A stretch of DNA of 64,000 bases from Pseudomonas sp. N3-W (lineage in GTDB: Bacteria > Pseudomonadota > Gammaproteobacteria > Pseudomonadales > Pseudomonadaceae): contig NZ_CP103965.1 of the NCBI RefSeq assembly GCF_024970185.1, positions 2,972,001 to 3,036,000 on the forward strand, in the 5' to 3' direction. A model generated the notes under the pieces. The model did no database searches. It was given only the letters and a program-made list of their open reading frames with translations, and was not told where the DNA came from. Each line of letters begins with the position of its first letter. Within the stretch, counting starts at the first letter, position 1. Shown here one piece after another: positions 38,101 to 45,380 of the stretch. Both the position numbers and the translations under genes were made by a program.

Positions 38101-41100
38101 GATGAAATCATCGGCGACTTCACCTCCCTGGTGCTGCTGGAAGTCAGCATTGCCGGCGCCAAGAGCTTCACCGACAAGGCCCGCGCGGTGCAGGCGCAGT
38201 TGTGGCAAGACATCGATCATTCGGTGGTCAGCGGCGTGCGCGTGCTGCGCGAATTGTCCCAGGCCCGGGGCGTGCAGCAGACAGCGATGCCGATCGTGTT
38301 CAACAGCACGCTGTCGGAGGCGGCGCCGGAACTGGCCGAATTCAACCTCGCGGATGCGCTGAACGCCAGGCACATGCACAGCATCACCCAGACCCCGCAG
38401 GTGTGGCTCGACCACACGTTGCTGGAGCTGGAAGGGCGACTGCTGTTCAACTGGGACAGCATCGACGAGCTGTTTCCCGACGGCATGATCGGGCAGATGT
38501 TCGACGCCTATAACGCGTTGCTCGATCGATTGGCGGACCCGGTGAGCTGGGGCGCCAGCACCCCGCAACTGTTGCCGTTGGCGCGCTTGCCGGCACCGGT
38601 CGACAGCCACGCCAGCTTGCCGTTGATGCATCAATTGTTCGAACGTCAGGCCCTGGCCATACCGGATGCGCTGGCGGTGATCGGTGCGCGACACCTGACT
38701 TACGCGCAACTGCGCGAAGAGGCACGGCAGCTCGGCGCCCGGCTTCAGGCCCAGGGTGTGGTGCCGAATCGGCTGGTTGCAGTGGTGATGGAGCGCGGCT
38801 GGGAACAGGTGGTGGCGACCCTGGCGATTCTGTATGCCGGTGGTGCCTACCTGCCGATCGACCCGACGCTGCCAGCGGAACGCATGCGCCATATTCTGCT
38901 GCGAGCCGAAGTGAGTCTGGCCCTGACCCAGCCGACGCTGCTCGGCAAGCTCGAATGGCCGGCGCAGGTCAACGCCATTGCCGTGATCGACGCGCCGACA
39001 GTCGATCACCTGCCGCTGCAACCGGTGCAGGTAACGCCTACCGACCTCGCGTATGTGATCTACACCTCCGGTTCCACCGGCCTGCCCAAGGGCGTGGTGA
39101 TCGACCATCGTGGTGCGGTCAACACCTTGCTCGACATCAACCGGCGCTTTGCCGTCGGCCCGACGGACCGGGTGCTGGCGATTTCGTCGCTGAGTTTCGA
39201 CCTGTCGGTCTATGACTTCTTTGGCACGTTGGCGGTGGGGGCGGCGGTGGTGATGCTCGAACCGCAACTGGCGCTCGATCCGGCGCACTGGATGGCGTTG
39301 ATCGAACGTCATCAGGTGAGCCTGTGGAACTCGGTGCCGGCGCTGCTTGGCATGCTGCTCGAATACGTGGAGGGCGAGGGCGGCCAGCTACCGGCCTGTC
39401 TGCGCCTAGCCATGCTCTCCGGCGACTGGATTCCCCTGACCCTGCCGGAACGTGTCTGGACCTTGCAGCCGCATTTGCAACTGATCAGCCTCGGCGGCGC
39501 CACCGAAGCCTCGATCTGGTCGATCTGCTACCCGGTGCAAACAGTCGATCCGGCGTGGCGCAGCATCCCCTATGGCAAGGCCCTCGATCACCAGCGCTTC
39601 TACGTGCTGGACGAAGCGCTGCAAGTGCGCCCGACCTGGGTCGCGGGGCAGTTGTACATCGGCGGCATCGGCCTGGCCCAAGGCTACTGGCGTGATGAAA
39701 CCCTGAGCGCCGGCAGTTTTTTCGCCCACCCGCTGACTGGCGAACGCCTGTACCGCACCGGCGATCTGGGGCGGTTGCTGCCCGATGGCAACATCGAATT
39801 CCTGGGCCGCGAAGACAATCAGGTCAAGGTCCAGGGCTATCGCATCGAGTTGGGCGAAATCGAAGCTGCGCTCAATCGCCATCCGGGGGTGCAAAGCGCC
39901 GTGGTGCGCATCCTTGGCAGCACCCTGGGGGAAAAACGCCTGGCCGGTTATGTGCTCAAGGCCGACCCGGCGTTGCAGGCCAGCGATTTCACCGAGTACC
40001 TGGCGGACAAACTGCCGGCGTACATGCTGCCGTCCTCGTTCACCTTCGTCGAAGCCTGGCCGTTGTCGTCCAATGGCAAGGTCGACAAGAAGCGCTTGCC
40101 GGAGCCGTCGCCGGTGCAGGCATCCGGCCCGGCACTGGTGGTCGAAGGCGCGCAGGAACAGCAACTGGTGGAGATTGTGCAGGGCGTGCTCAAACACGAT
40201 TCAATTGCCGGCAACGCCAACCTGCTGAACCTCGGCGCCACTTCAATCGACATCGTCAGGATCAGTAACGCGTTGTCCGGCGCCCTGCAGTTCCGTCCGC
40301 ACGTGGCGCAACTGCTGGCGCAGCCGACCTTGCTGCACTTGCTGGGCATGTACCGCCAGAGCCTGGCGCATCAGGATCTGGTCAGCAGCGCGCAGCAGCG
40401 GGCGAGCAGCCCTGAAGAAGTGATCGAGGATCCGCAACAGCGGGCGCAGTTCAAGGCCGAGCAGCGTGGGCGTCGTACGTTTGCACCCACGGTGCCGGTG
40501 CTCGAATTGACCGTGCCGCAAGCCCCGGCATTCGCCCGGCGTTTCAGCGACTACCGCTCGGTGCGCCAGTACGGCGCGCAGCCGATTGCAACCCAGGCCT
40601 TCACCGAGCTGCTCGCCGCGCTGGCGCAAGGGCATCTGGACGGGGAAGTGAAATACCAGTTCCCGTCGGCGGGCGGGCTGTACCCGATTCAGGCGTACGT
40701 GTACGTCAAGCCGGGCCGGGTGGCGGGCGTGCCCGGTGGTGCCTGGTACTACGACCCGCGCCAGCACCGTTTGCTGGCCACGGGCAGTGGTCTGCTCGAC
40801 CCGGACAGCTATGACTACTTCGTCAATCGCCCGGTGTACGAAAACGCCGCGTTTTCGCTGTTTTTCATCGCTGACATGGCGGCGATCCGCCCGCTGTACG
40901 GCGAACGCAGTCGCGACTTCTGCCACATCGAAGCCGGCGCCATGGCGCAGCTGCTGACCATGACCGCCGTCGAGCAAGGCCTTGGCCTGTGCGGCGTGGG
41001 GTCGATCGAGGAGCAGCAGTTGCCGGCGCTGTTCGACTTGGGGCCCAGCCATCAGTTGATCTACTCGATGGTCGGTGGCCTGCGCACCGCCGATGAGCAA

Positions 41101-41175
41101 CACCGCACCCGGATCGAAGCTTTTACCCCGGACGAGTCTGCCGACGACAGCGACATGGAGGAGATTGAAGTATGA
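32146..41175 (+). CDS. NRPS1: A-T-C-A-T-Cy-A-T with C-terminal thiazoline oxidase domain
   Basis: The 3009-residue synthetase starts without a C domain. Order: A1 (~30-540; YTSGSTGTPKG at ~189), T1 (Ser586 in GGHSLL), C (HHIVSDGWS ~773), A2 (~1110-1600), T2 (Ser1643), Cy (D1838-x4-D1843-xx-S1846), A3 (YTSGSTG ~2306), T3 (Ser2700 in GATSID). Last is an McbC/SagB-like FMN oxidase (~2775-2985, FPSAGGLYPIQAYVYV, GLGLCGVGSIEEQ). Codes read by eye: A1 DVAFVCAIDK (near an Arg code but Phe for Asp), A2 DVQFVAQVVK (Pro-like), A3 DLYNMSLIWK (Cys). Cy plus oxidase should turn Cys into a thiazole. The acidic tail DDSDMEEIEV suits docking to the beta-hairpin domain of NRPS2. It overlaps NRPS2 by ATGA. Confidence 0.93.
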   Translation: MFDNSSLRGATSAQPGVLSEKTPAQPFDEQLCVHGLFEAQVLRNPDAIAARFERDALSYGELNIRANRLAHHLRSLGVGPDVRVGLCLERSLQMLVGVLAVLKAGGAYVPLDPAYPQARLAHMLADSAPLVVLTHGPARAALLATLETSATAPTVLDLDDASPWAQQSPDNPQADAVGLTPRHLAYVIYTSGSTGTPKGVMVEHRGLIAVSAAWEKLYALGGPLNHLQMAGFSFDVFSADLIRALGFGGTLVLCPRESLMDPAALYRLLSDAQIGFADFVPAVLNALLAWVEAAGHDLRFMRTVVCGSDIWTAHSARQLRTLCGEQVQIVQAYGVTEASIDSTCFEFTAQRQVDGVLPIGRALANTRIYLLDDSGEPVPVGVAGELHIGGVGVARGYLNLPQLTAERFIDSPFVAGERLYRSGDLARYRADGNLEFLGRNDFQAKLRGLRLELGEIEAALLQVDGVRECLVLLRQDTPGEPRLVAYYLQKADAALSPRSLREQLQLSLPDYMLPSAFVRLDALPLTGNGKVDRGALPAPQADAFDQRDYQAPQGPLETALGAIWAEVLGVERVGRDDQFFALGGHSLLVMRVLAQVRHTLGLEVPPSALFAAPVLAQFAERLALSRDTVRVAITAVERTGAQTLSSAQQRLWFLAQMEGGNAAYHMPLNLRLRGPLHVAALERSFNQLVARHEALRTTFIAVEGEGRQQVAPPAHSIKLAVTDLQGLGDAEARLIGLIDEEGARPFDLSRGPLMRVSLVRLADDEHVLLLTQHHIVSDGWSMGVLTRELGQLYEAALQDQDDPLPPLPVQYVDYAVWQRQWLSGEVLAQQSRYWRDTLSGAPVLLELPADHKRPAVQDYLGGFVPLVFDRALTARLKTLGLQQGTTLFMNLLAGWSLLLSRLSGQADVVIGVPSANRSQQELEGLIGFFVNTLALRMTQSGTPSVTQWLQQARRVALDAQEHQDLPFEQVVELLNPPRSLAHSPLFQVLFAWEQDQGSDLALSGLDISPVESSHHVAKFDLQLALSERDGQIVGGLEYASGLFERDTVAQFGEYLRRVLTQMVEDSEQPLSTIKLLSAEQQQQIVHQWNRTERDTTAMPGCVARFEAVARHTPEAVALLAVGQQLSYGELNQAANRLAHYLIEQGVRPEHRVGLCLERSPQMVIGLLAILKAGAAYVPFDPAYPGERLAFMFSDAAPTLLLTQAALRDGLPLSESGLKTCCLDTDAEQWANGPDTDPQVAVSPDNLAYVLYTSGSTGRPKGVAHSHRALDNLIAWQLDQTTAPRRVLQFASLNFDVSFQEISSTLCQGASLLLMTEDSRKDLAALRPTLVAEGVQRAFLPFAVLQQLAGLTEADAPIPAGGCEIVTAGEALQINDELRGFVRGLGAAQLHNQYGPTETHVVSQFSLSCSDAEHWPDAPPIGRPIANARLYVLDDHLNPVPVGVAGELYMAGACLARGYLNRPDLTAERFVPDPFSNEPGARMYRSGDLAKFQADGNVQYLGRIDQQVKLRGFRIELGEIDSLLQQQAGVHQAAVLLREDVAGDKRLVAYVVGPASSEALRAELQRHLPEHMIPSAWMSLANLPLTRNGKLDRQALPAPERSAGAAYVAPRDDVERHMAEIWAEVLKCERVGLHDNFFDLGGHSLLATRMIYAINQRMGAQLSLSSLFQTPVLMDLAAQVRAALEHEIRIEPAFCEIEADRAARHAPFPLTDIQQAYWFGREATVSLGGVSAHGYEELRIPDFDAGRFEQALNRMIQRHDMLRVVFLSDGTQQVLEQVPSYCMPRSDLRGLPADIAQRTLEATRERQSHQVLDASRWPLFEFSLSLLDDGITHLHISLDALIVDAASTQILARELMAFYVDPALVLPEPGLTFRDYVLAEHQLRSGSRYEQALGYWRERVTTLAPAPDLPLVRQPDSIANPHFTRRDRDMSAAQWTQLKAVAKQFAVTPSVMLLTAFSEVLALWSRTPRFTLSLPLFNRLPLHPDVDEIIGDFTSLVLLEVSIAGAKSFTDKARAVQAQLWQDIDHSVVSGVRVLRELSQARGVQQTAMPIVFNSTLSEAAPELAEFNLADALNARHMHSITQTPQVWLDHTLLELEGRLLFNWDSIDELFPDGMIGQMFDAYNALLDRLADPVSWGASTPQLLPLARLPAPVDSHASLPLMHQLFERQALAIPDALAVIGARHLTYAQLREEARQLGARLQAQGVVPNRLVAVVMERGWEQVVATLAILYAGGAYLPIDPTLPAERMRHILLRAEVSLALTQPTLLGKLEWPAQVNAIAVIDAPTVDHLPLQPVQVTPTDLAYVIYTSGSTGLPKGVVIDHRGAVNTLLDINRRFAVGPTDRVLAISSLSFDLSVYDFFGTLAVGAAVVMLEPQLALDPAHWMALIERHQVSLWNSVPALLGMLLEYVEGEGGQLPACLRLAMLSGDWIPLTLPERVWTLQPHLQLISLGGATEASIWSICYPVQTVDPAWRSIPYGKALDHQRFYVLDEALQVRPTWVAGQLYIGGIGLAQGYWRDETLSAGSFFAHPLTGERLYRTGDLGRLLPDGNIEFLGREDNQVKVQGYRIELGEIEAALNRHPGVQSAVVRILGSTLGEKRLAGYVLKADPALQASDFTEYLADKLPAYMLPSSFTFVEAWPLSSNGKVDKKRLPEPSPVQASGPALVVEGAQEQQLVEIVQGVLKHDSIAGNANLLNLGATSIDIVRISNALSGALQFRPHVAQLLAQPTLLHLLGMYRQSLAHQDLVSSAQQRASSPEEVIEDPQQRAQFKAEQRGRRTFAPTVPVLELTVPQAPAFARRFSDYRSVRQYGAQPIATQAFTELLAALAQGHLDGEVKYQFPSAGGLYPIQAYVYVKPGRVAGVPGGAWYYDPRQHRLLATGSGLLDPDSYDYFVNRPVYENAAFSLFFIADMAAIRPLYGERSRDFCHIEAGAMAQLLTMTAVEQGLGLCGVGSIEEQQLPALFDLGPSHQLIYSMVGGLRTADEQHRTRIEAFTPDESADDSDMEEIEV

Positions 41176-44100
41176 ACGCCTATCAATTGCTGGAGCTGTT
41201 CAACCGCCATGCCGTGGTTCTTGAAGTCGACGGCGACAAGCTGCGTTGCAAGGCACCTCGCGGGTTTCTCACCGACGAGATGTTGCAGGCGCTCAAGCTG
41301 CACAAACAGGAACTGATTGCCTTGCTCGGTGGCCAGGACCGCCTGGCGATTCCTCGCCGCGCGGGCGATCAGGCAGCCTGGCCGTTGTCGTTTTCGCAAC
41401 GCCAGCTGTGGTTTCTCGATCAACTGGAGCCGGGCAATGCGTTCTACAACGTGCCTTCGGCGGTGACGCTCAAGGGCCGGCTGGAGGTGCCGTTGCTGGA
41501 GCGGGCCTTGAACGAACTGGTGGCTCGCCACGAAATCCTGCGCACCACGTTTTGCAATGTCGGCGGGGAGCCGCGTCAGGTGGTGCACCCGCTCCAAACG
41601 CCACGGTGGCAAGGGAGCTTGCTCCCGCTGGAGTGCGCAGCAGTCCCATCTTCGGGGGCACTATGCACCTCAGCGGGAGCAAGCTCCCTCGCCACCGTGT
41701 TGAGCGTGACCGACTTGCGTGATTTTTCAGCATCCGAACGTGAGCAGCAGGTCAGGGCCGCCGTCGATCAGGACGCTCGCGCGCCGTTCGATCTGGCCAC
41801 CGGGCCCTTGCTGCGGGCCTCGCTGCTGCGTCTGGCCGACGATGAATACCTGTGGTTGTACAGCGTGCATCACATCATCGCCGATGGCTGGTCGATGGGC
41901 GTGATCCTGAATGAGGTTGCCACGCTGTACGGCGATTTCCTGCGCGGCGAACCGTCGAGCCTGGCGCCGTTACCGGTGCAGTACGCCGACTATGCCTGCT
42001 GGCAACAGCAGCGTCTCGGGGGCAAAGCGTTGGAGGCTCAGCTCGATTACTGGCGGCGTACGCTCAGCGATGCGCCGGCCCTGTCGAGTCTGCCCACCGA
42101 CCGGCCCCGGCCTTTGGTGCAGCGCTACGCCGGTGCCACCTTCAGTTCATCCATCGACAGCGGCACGTTGCGTGAACTCAATGCCCTGGCCCGGCAGACC
42201 CAGGGCACGCTGTTCAACGTGTTACTCGGAGCGCTGGCGGTGCTGATGTGGCGCCACAGCGGTCAGCAGGACCTGTGCATCGGTACGCCGTTCGCCAACC
42301 GCAACAGCCCGGAAATCGAGCCGTTGATCGGCCATTTCGTCAACACCCTGGTGCTGCGCCAGCGTCTGGATTCACAGCAGACCTTTGCCGAACTGCTGCG
42401 TGAAGTGCGCGGGCAGATGCTCGATGTGCATGCCCATCAGGACGTGCCATTCGACCGAGTGGTGGAGGCCGTCAATCCGCCGCGCGATACCGCTCATTCG
42501 CCGCTGTTCCAGGTGATGCTGGTGTTGCAGAACACCCCCGGCAACGCCGTCGACATGCCGGGCCTGAGTCTGGCGCCCTATAGCACCAGCAGCGCCACGG
42601 CCAAGTTCGATCTGGCCTTTGAATGGGTCGAGCGCGAAGGGCGCCTGAACCTGTTGGTGGAGTACAACACCGACCTGTTCGACGTCGCGAGCATTGAACG
42701 CCTGAGCGGTCATTACCGGCATCTGCTGGAACAGATCGCCATGGACGCCAAGCAGTCGATTGGCGCGCTGTCGCTGTTGGCCGAGGCCGAGCGCGAACAG
42801 ATTCTGCTGGACTTCAACCGCAGCGCGCCGCTGATGCAATCCACGGCGTGCGTGCATCAACTGATCGAAGCGCAGGTCTTGCGCAACCCGCAGGCCTGCG
42901 CGGTGGTGTTCGAGGCCGAATCCCTGAGCTATGCCGAGCTGAATGCCCAGGCCAACCGTTTGGCGCGGTATCTGCGCACACTCGGTGTCGGCCCGGACGT
43001 GCGGGTGGCAGTGTGCGTCGAACGTTCGCTGGAATTGCCGATTGCACTGTTGGCGGTGTTCAAGGCCGGTGGCGCCTACGTGCCGCTGGACCCGGATTAC
43101 CCGGTCGGGCGCCTGAGCCACATGCTCGGCGACAGCACGCCGGCGGTGCTGCTGACCTTGGGGTCGGCGCACGCGGTATTACGTCAGGCACTGCAAAATT
43201 CTCCCTGGGAAGCGCCGGTACTCGACCTCAAGGCCGATGCCGCGAGTTGGGCGCCGCTGTCGCCGGACAACCTCGACCCGCGCAGTGTCGGCGTAACCGC
43301 CGACCACCTCGCCTATGTGATCTACACCTCGGGCACCACCGGTTTGCCCAAGGGCGCGATGGTTGCCCATCGGGGCCTGAGCAACCTGCTGCTGTGGTGT
43401 TTGCAGGTCTGTGGCGAAGCCGGGGCCATGCTGCAGAAGATCCCTTTCGGTTTCGACGCTTCGGCCTGGGAGACGTTCTGGCCGTTGACCACGGGCGGGC
43501 GGTTGGTGGTAGCGCGTCCGGGTGGGCATTTCGAGCCGGCTTATCTGGCGCACGTGGTGCGCGAGCAGCGGGTCACGGCGCTGGTGTTCGTGCCAGCGAT
43601 GCTGCAACTGTTTCTTGAAGTCGAAGACGTCAGCCGCTGCACCGGGTTGACCGACGTGTTCAGCGGCGGCGGTGAATTGTCGCCAGCCCTGGCCCGACGT
43701 TTTCAGGAGCGCTTGCCCCATGCCCGTCTGCACAACGTCTATGGCCCGACCGAAACCACGGTGATCAACAGTTTCTGGACCCTGGAGCCCGGTGCCGAAG
43801 TGCCGGCCCTGCAAGTGCCGATTGGCCGGCCCATCGCCAATAACCGTTTTTACGTGCTGGATGAGCGCGACAGGCCGGTGCCGGTCGGTGTCAGCGGGCA
43901 ACTGCACATCGGCGGCGTGGGTGTGGCGCGCGGCTATCTGGGGTTGGCGCAACTCACTGCCGAACGATTTATCGACAGCCCCTTCGTGCCCGGTGACCGC
44001 CTGTACCGCAGCGGCGATCTGGCGCGATATCGCCCGGACGGCCAGCTGGAATTTCTCGGCCGTAACGACTTTCAGGTCAAGTTGCGCGGCGTGCGTCTGG

Positions 44101-45380
44101 AGCTGGGCGAGATCGAAGCGCGGCTGGAAGCGTTCCCCGACATCCGCAGCGCGGTAGTGCTGATGGTCGGCGACACGGCGCAGAACCAGCGGCTGGTGGC
44201 CTGCTGCGTGGTGGCCGGGCAACCGGATGAAGCGGCAGTGCACGCACATCTGGCGGCAACCCTGCCGAGCGCGGTCGTGCCCGGCAGCTACCTGTGGCTC
44301 GACACGCTGCCGCTGACCGCCAATGGCAAAATCGACCGCCCGGCGCTGACGGCATTGGCCGATCAGGCGCTGGCCAATCGGCAGGTCAACCTGAGCAGCC
44401 CGCGCGACCACCTCGAACTGGCGCTGTACCAGATCTGGAAAAGCCTGCTGCTGGCGCCGCAGATCGGCATCCGCGACAACTTCTTCAATGTCGGCGGGAC
44501 GTCCATCGCCGCGATCAAGATGGCGCATCAGATCGGTCAGACCTTTGCCGTCGAAGTGCCGGTGCGCGTGGTGCTCGGCTACCCGACCATCGAAGCGCTG
44601 GGCGGCTGGTTGCGTGCCGGGGCCAGCCCGGCGGCCGCGCAAAGCAACCTGATCGAATTTCGCCGTGGCGCGGGCCAGCACAACGTGGTGTGTATTCACC
44701 CGGCGGGCGGTACGGCGTTCTGTTATCTGTCGTTGGCCAAGGTGCTGCCGGATAATGTCGGTGTGTATGGCGTGCAGTCGCCGGGGTTGAACCCGGGGGA
44801 GGCCACCGAACCCACCGTTGAAGCGATGGCCGAGGCGTATCTGCGCCTGATCGAACCGCTGTCGCCGCAACCGCTGATCCTCACCGGACTGTCGTTCGGC
44901 GGGCTGGTGGCGTATGAAATGGCCCGGCGTCTGACAGCGGCGGGGCATCGACAGGTGACGGTGGTGCTGCTCGACACGCAAGGCTCGGACGATCCGGGTT
45001 TCCGCCAGCAGATCGGCACCGTCGACATGGCCGAGTTCCGCGACAAACTGGTGCGCTTCAACGGCATGTACCCCGGTATCGAAGACGCGCAAGTGGAGCG
45101 CTATTTCCACATCTACAACCACAACCGCCTGGCCATGGCCGCCTACGAATGCGCGCCACGGGCCGGTCGTGTGGTGCTGATTCAGGCCCGCGAGGGCTTC
45201 AGCCGCAGCCAGTTGCATGAGCTGCGCGGCTTCTGGCGTCGGCGCACCGGTAACGGCTATCTGGCGAAACTGGTCAATGGCGGTCACTGGGACATGCTGG
45301 AAACCGCTGAAGTGCATCGGGTCTCGCAGACCATCAGGCAGGAGCTGCAACGCTTCGACGCGCAGGAGGCGACATCATGA
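41172..45380 (+). CDS. NRPS2: docking-C-A-T-TE
   Basis: The 1402-residue synthetase begins with a TubC-type docking domain (residues 1-60, LELFNRHAVVLEVDGDKLRCKAP). Next are an LCL condensation domain (HHIIADGWS ~233), an A domain (YTSGTTG ~718; code DAWFFGVVIK, aliphatic, nearest Leu codes), T (Ser1111 in GGTSIAA) and thioesterase (Ser1241 in GLSFGG, Asp1268, His1372 in NGGHWD). Residues ~143-176 of the C domain, between HPLQ and LSVTDL, are encoded by a 98-bp REPIN that keeps the frame. The gene overlaps both neighbours by 4 bp and has GGAGGAG upstream. It would extend and release the NRPS1 chain. Whether the C domain tolerates the 33-residue insert is unknown. Confidence 0.92.
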   Translation: MNAYQLLELFNRHAVVLEVDGDKLRCKAPRGFLTDEMLQALKLHKQELIALLGGQDRLAIPRRAGDQAAWPLSFSQRQLWFLDQLEPGNAFYNVPSAVTLKGRLEVPLLERALNELVARHEILRTTFCNVGGEPRQVVHPLQTPRWQGSLLPLECAAVPSSGALCTSAGASSLATVLSVTDLRDFSASEREQQVRAAVDQDARAPFDLATGPLLRASLLRLADDEYLWLYSVHHIIADGWSMGVILNEVATLYGDFLRGEPSSLAPLPVQYADYACWQQQRLGGKALEAQLDYWRRTLSDAPALSSLPTDRPRPLVQRYAGATFSSSIDSGTLRELNALARQTQGTLFNVLLGALAVLMWRHSGQQDLCIGTPFANRNSPEIEPLIGHFVNTLVLRQRLDSQQTFAELLREVRGQMLDVHAHQDVPFDRVVEAVNPPRDTAHSPLFQVMLVLQNTPGNAVDMPGLSLAPYSTSSATAKFDLAFEWVEREGRLNLLVEYNTDLFDVASIERLSGHYRHLLEQIAMDAKQSIGALSLLAEAEREQILLDFNRSAPLMQSTACVHQLIEAQVLRNPQACAVVFEAESLSYAELNAQANRLARYLRTLGVGPDVRVAVCVERSLELPIALLAVFKAGGAYVPLDPDYPVGRLSHMLGDSTPAVLLTLGSAHAVLRQALQNSPWEAPVLDLKADAASWAPLSPDNLDPRSVGVTADHLAYVIYTSGTTGLPKGAMVAHRGLSNLLLWCLQVCGEAGAMLQKIPFGFDASAWETFWPLTTGGRLVVARPGGHFEPAYLAHVVREQRVTALVFVPAMLQLFLEVEDVSRCTGLTDVFSGGGELSPALARRFQERLPHARLHNVYGPTETTVINSFWTLEPGAEVPALQVPIGRPIANNRFYVLDERDRPVPVGVSGQLHIGGVGVARGYLGLAQLTAERFIDSPFVPGDRLYRSGDLARYRPDGQLEFLGRNDFQVKLRGVRLELGEIEARLEAFPDIRSAVVLMVGDTAQNQRLVACCVVAGQPDEAAVHAHLAATLPSAVVPGSYLWLDTLPLTANGKIDRPALTALADQALANRQVNLSSPRDHLELALYQIWKSLLLAPQIGIRDNFFNVGGTSIAAIKMAHQIGQTFAVEVPVRVVLGYPTIEALGGWLRAGASPAAAQSNLIEFRRGAGQHNVVCIHPAGGTAFCYLSLAKVLPDNVGVYGVQSPGLNPGEATEPTVEAMAEAYLRLIEPLSPQPLILTGLSFGGLVAYEMARRLTAAGHRQVTVVLLDTQGSDDPGFRQQIGTVDMAEFRDKLVRFNGMYPGIEDAQVERYFHIYNHNRLAMAAYECAPRAGRVVLIQAREGFSRSQLHELRGFWRRRTGNGYLAKLVNGGHWDMLETAEVHRVSQTIRQELQRFDAQEATS
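41602..41699. repeat. REPIN inserted in frame inside the NRPS2 condensation domain
   Basis: The left arm 41602-41630 and right arm 41671-41699 are 29-bp inverted repeats with one mismatch (core GGGAGCTTGCTCCCGCTG) around a 40-bp centre. The arm sequence equals that of array 3 and the palindrome at 1318. It is wholly inside an open coding frame and introduces no stop. Confidence 0.95.

Noticed and set aside
35743..39312. 1189-codon frame on the minus strand inside NRPS1
   Set aside because: It is the shadow of clear A, T, Cy motifs on the plus strand and has low-complexity composition without family motifs.
43179..45350. 723-codon minus-strand frame inside NRPS2
   Set aside because: Same reason: plus-strand A, T and TE catalytic motifs are intact through the region.
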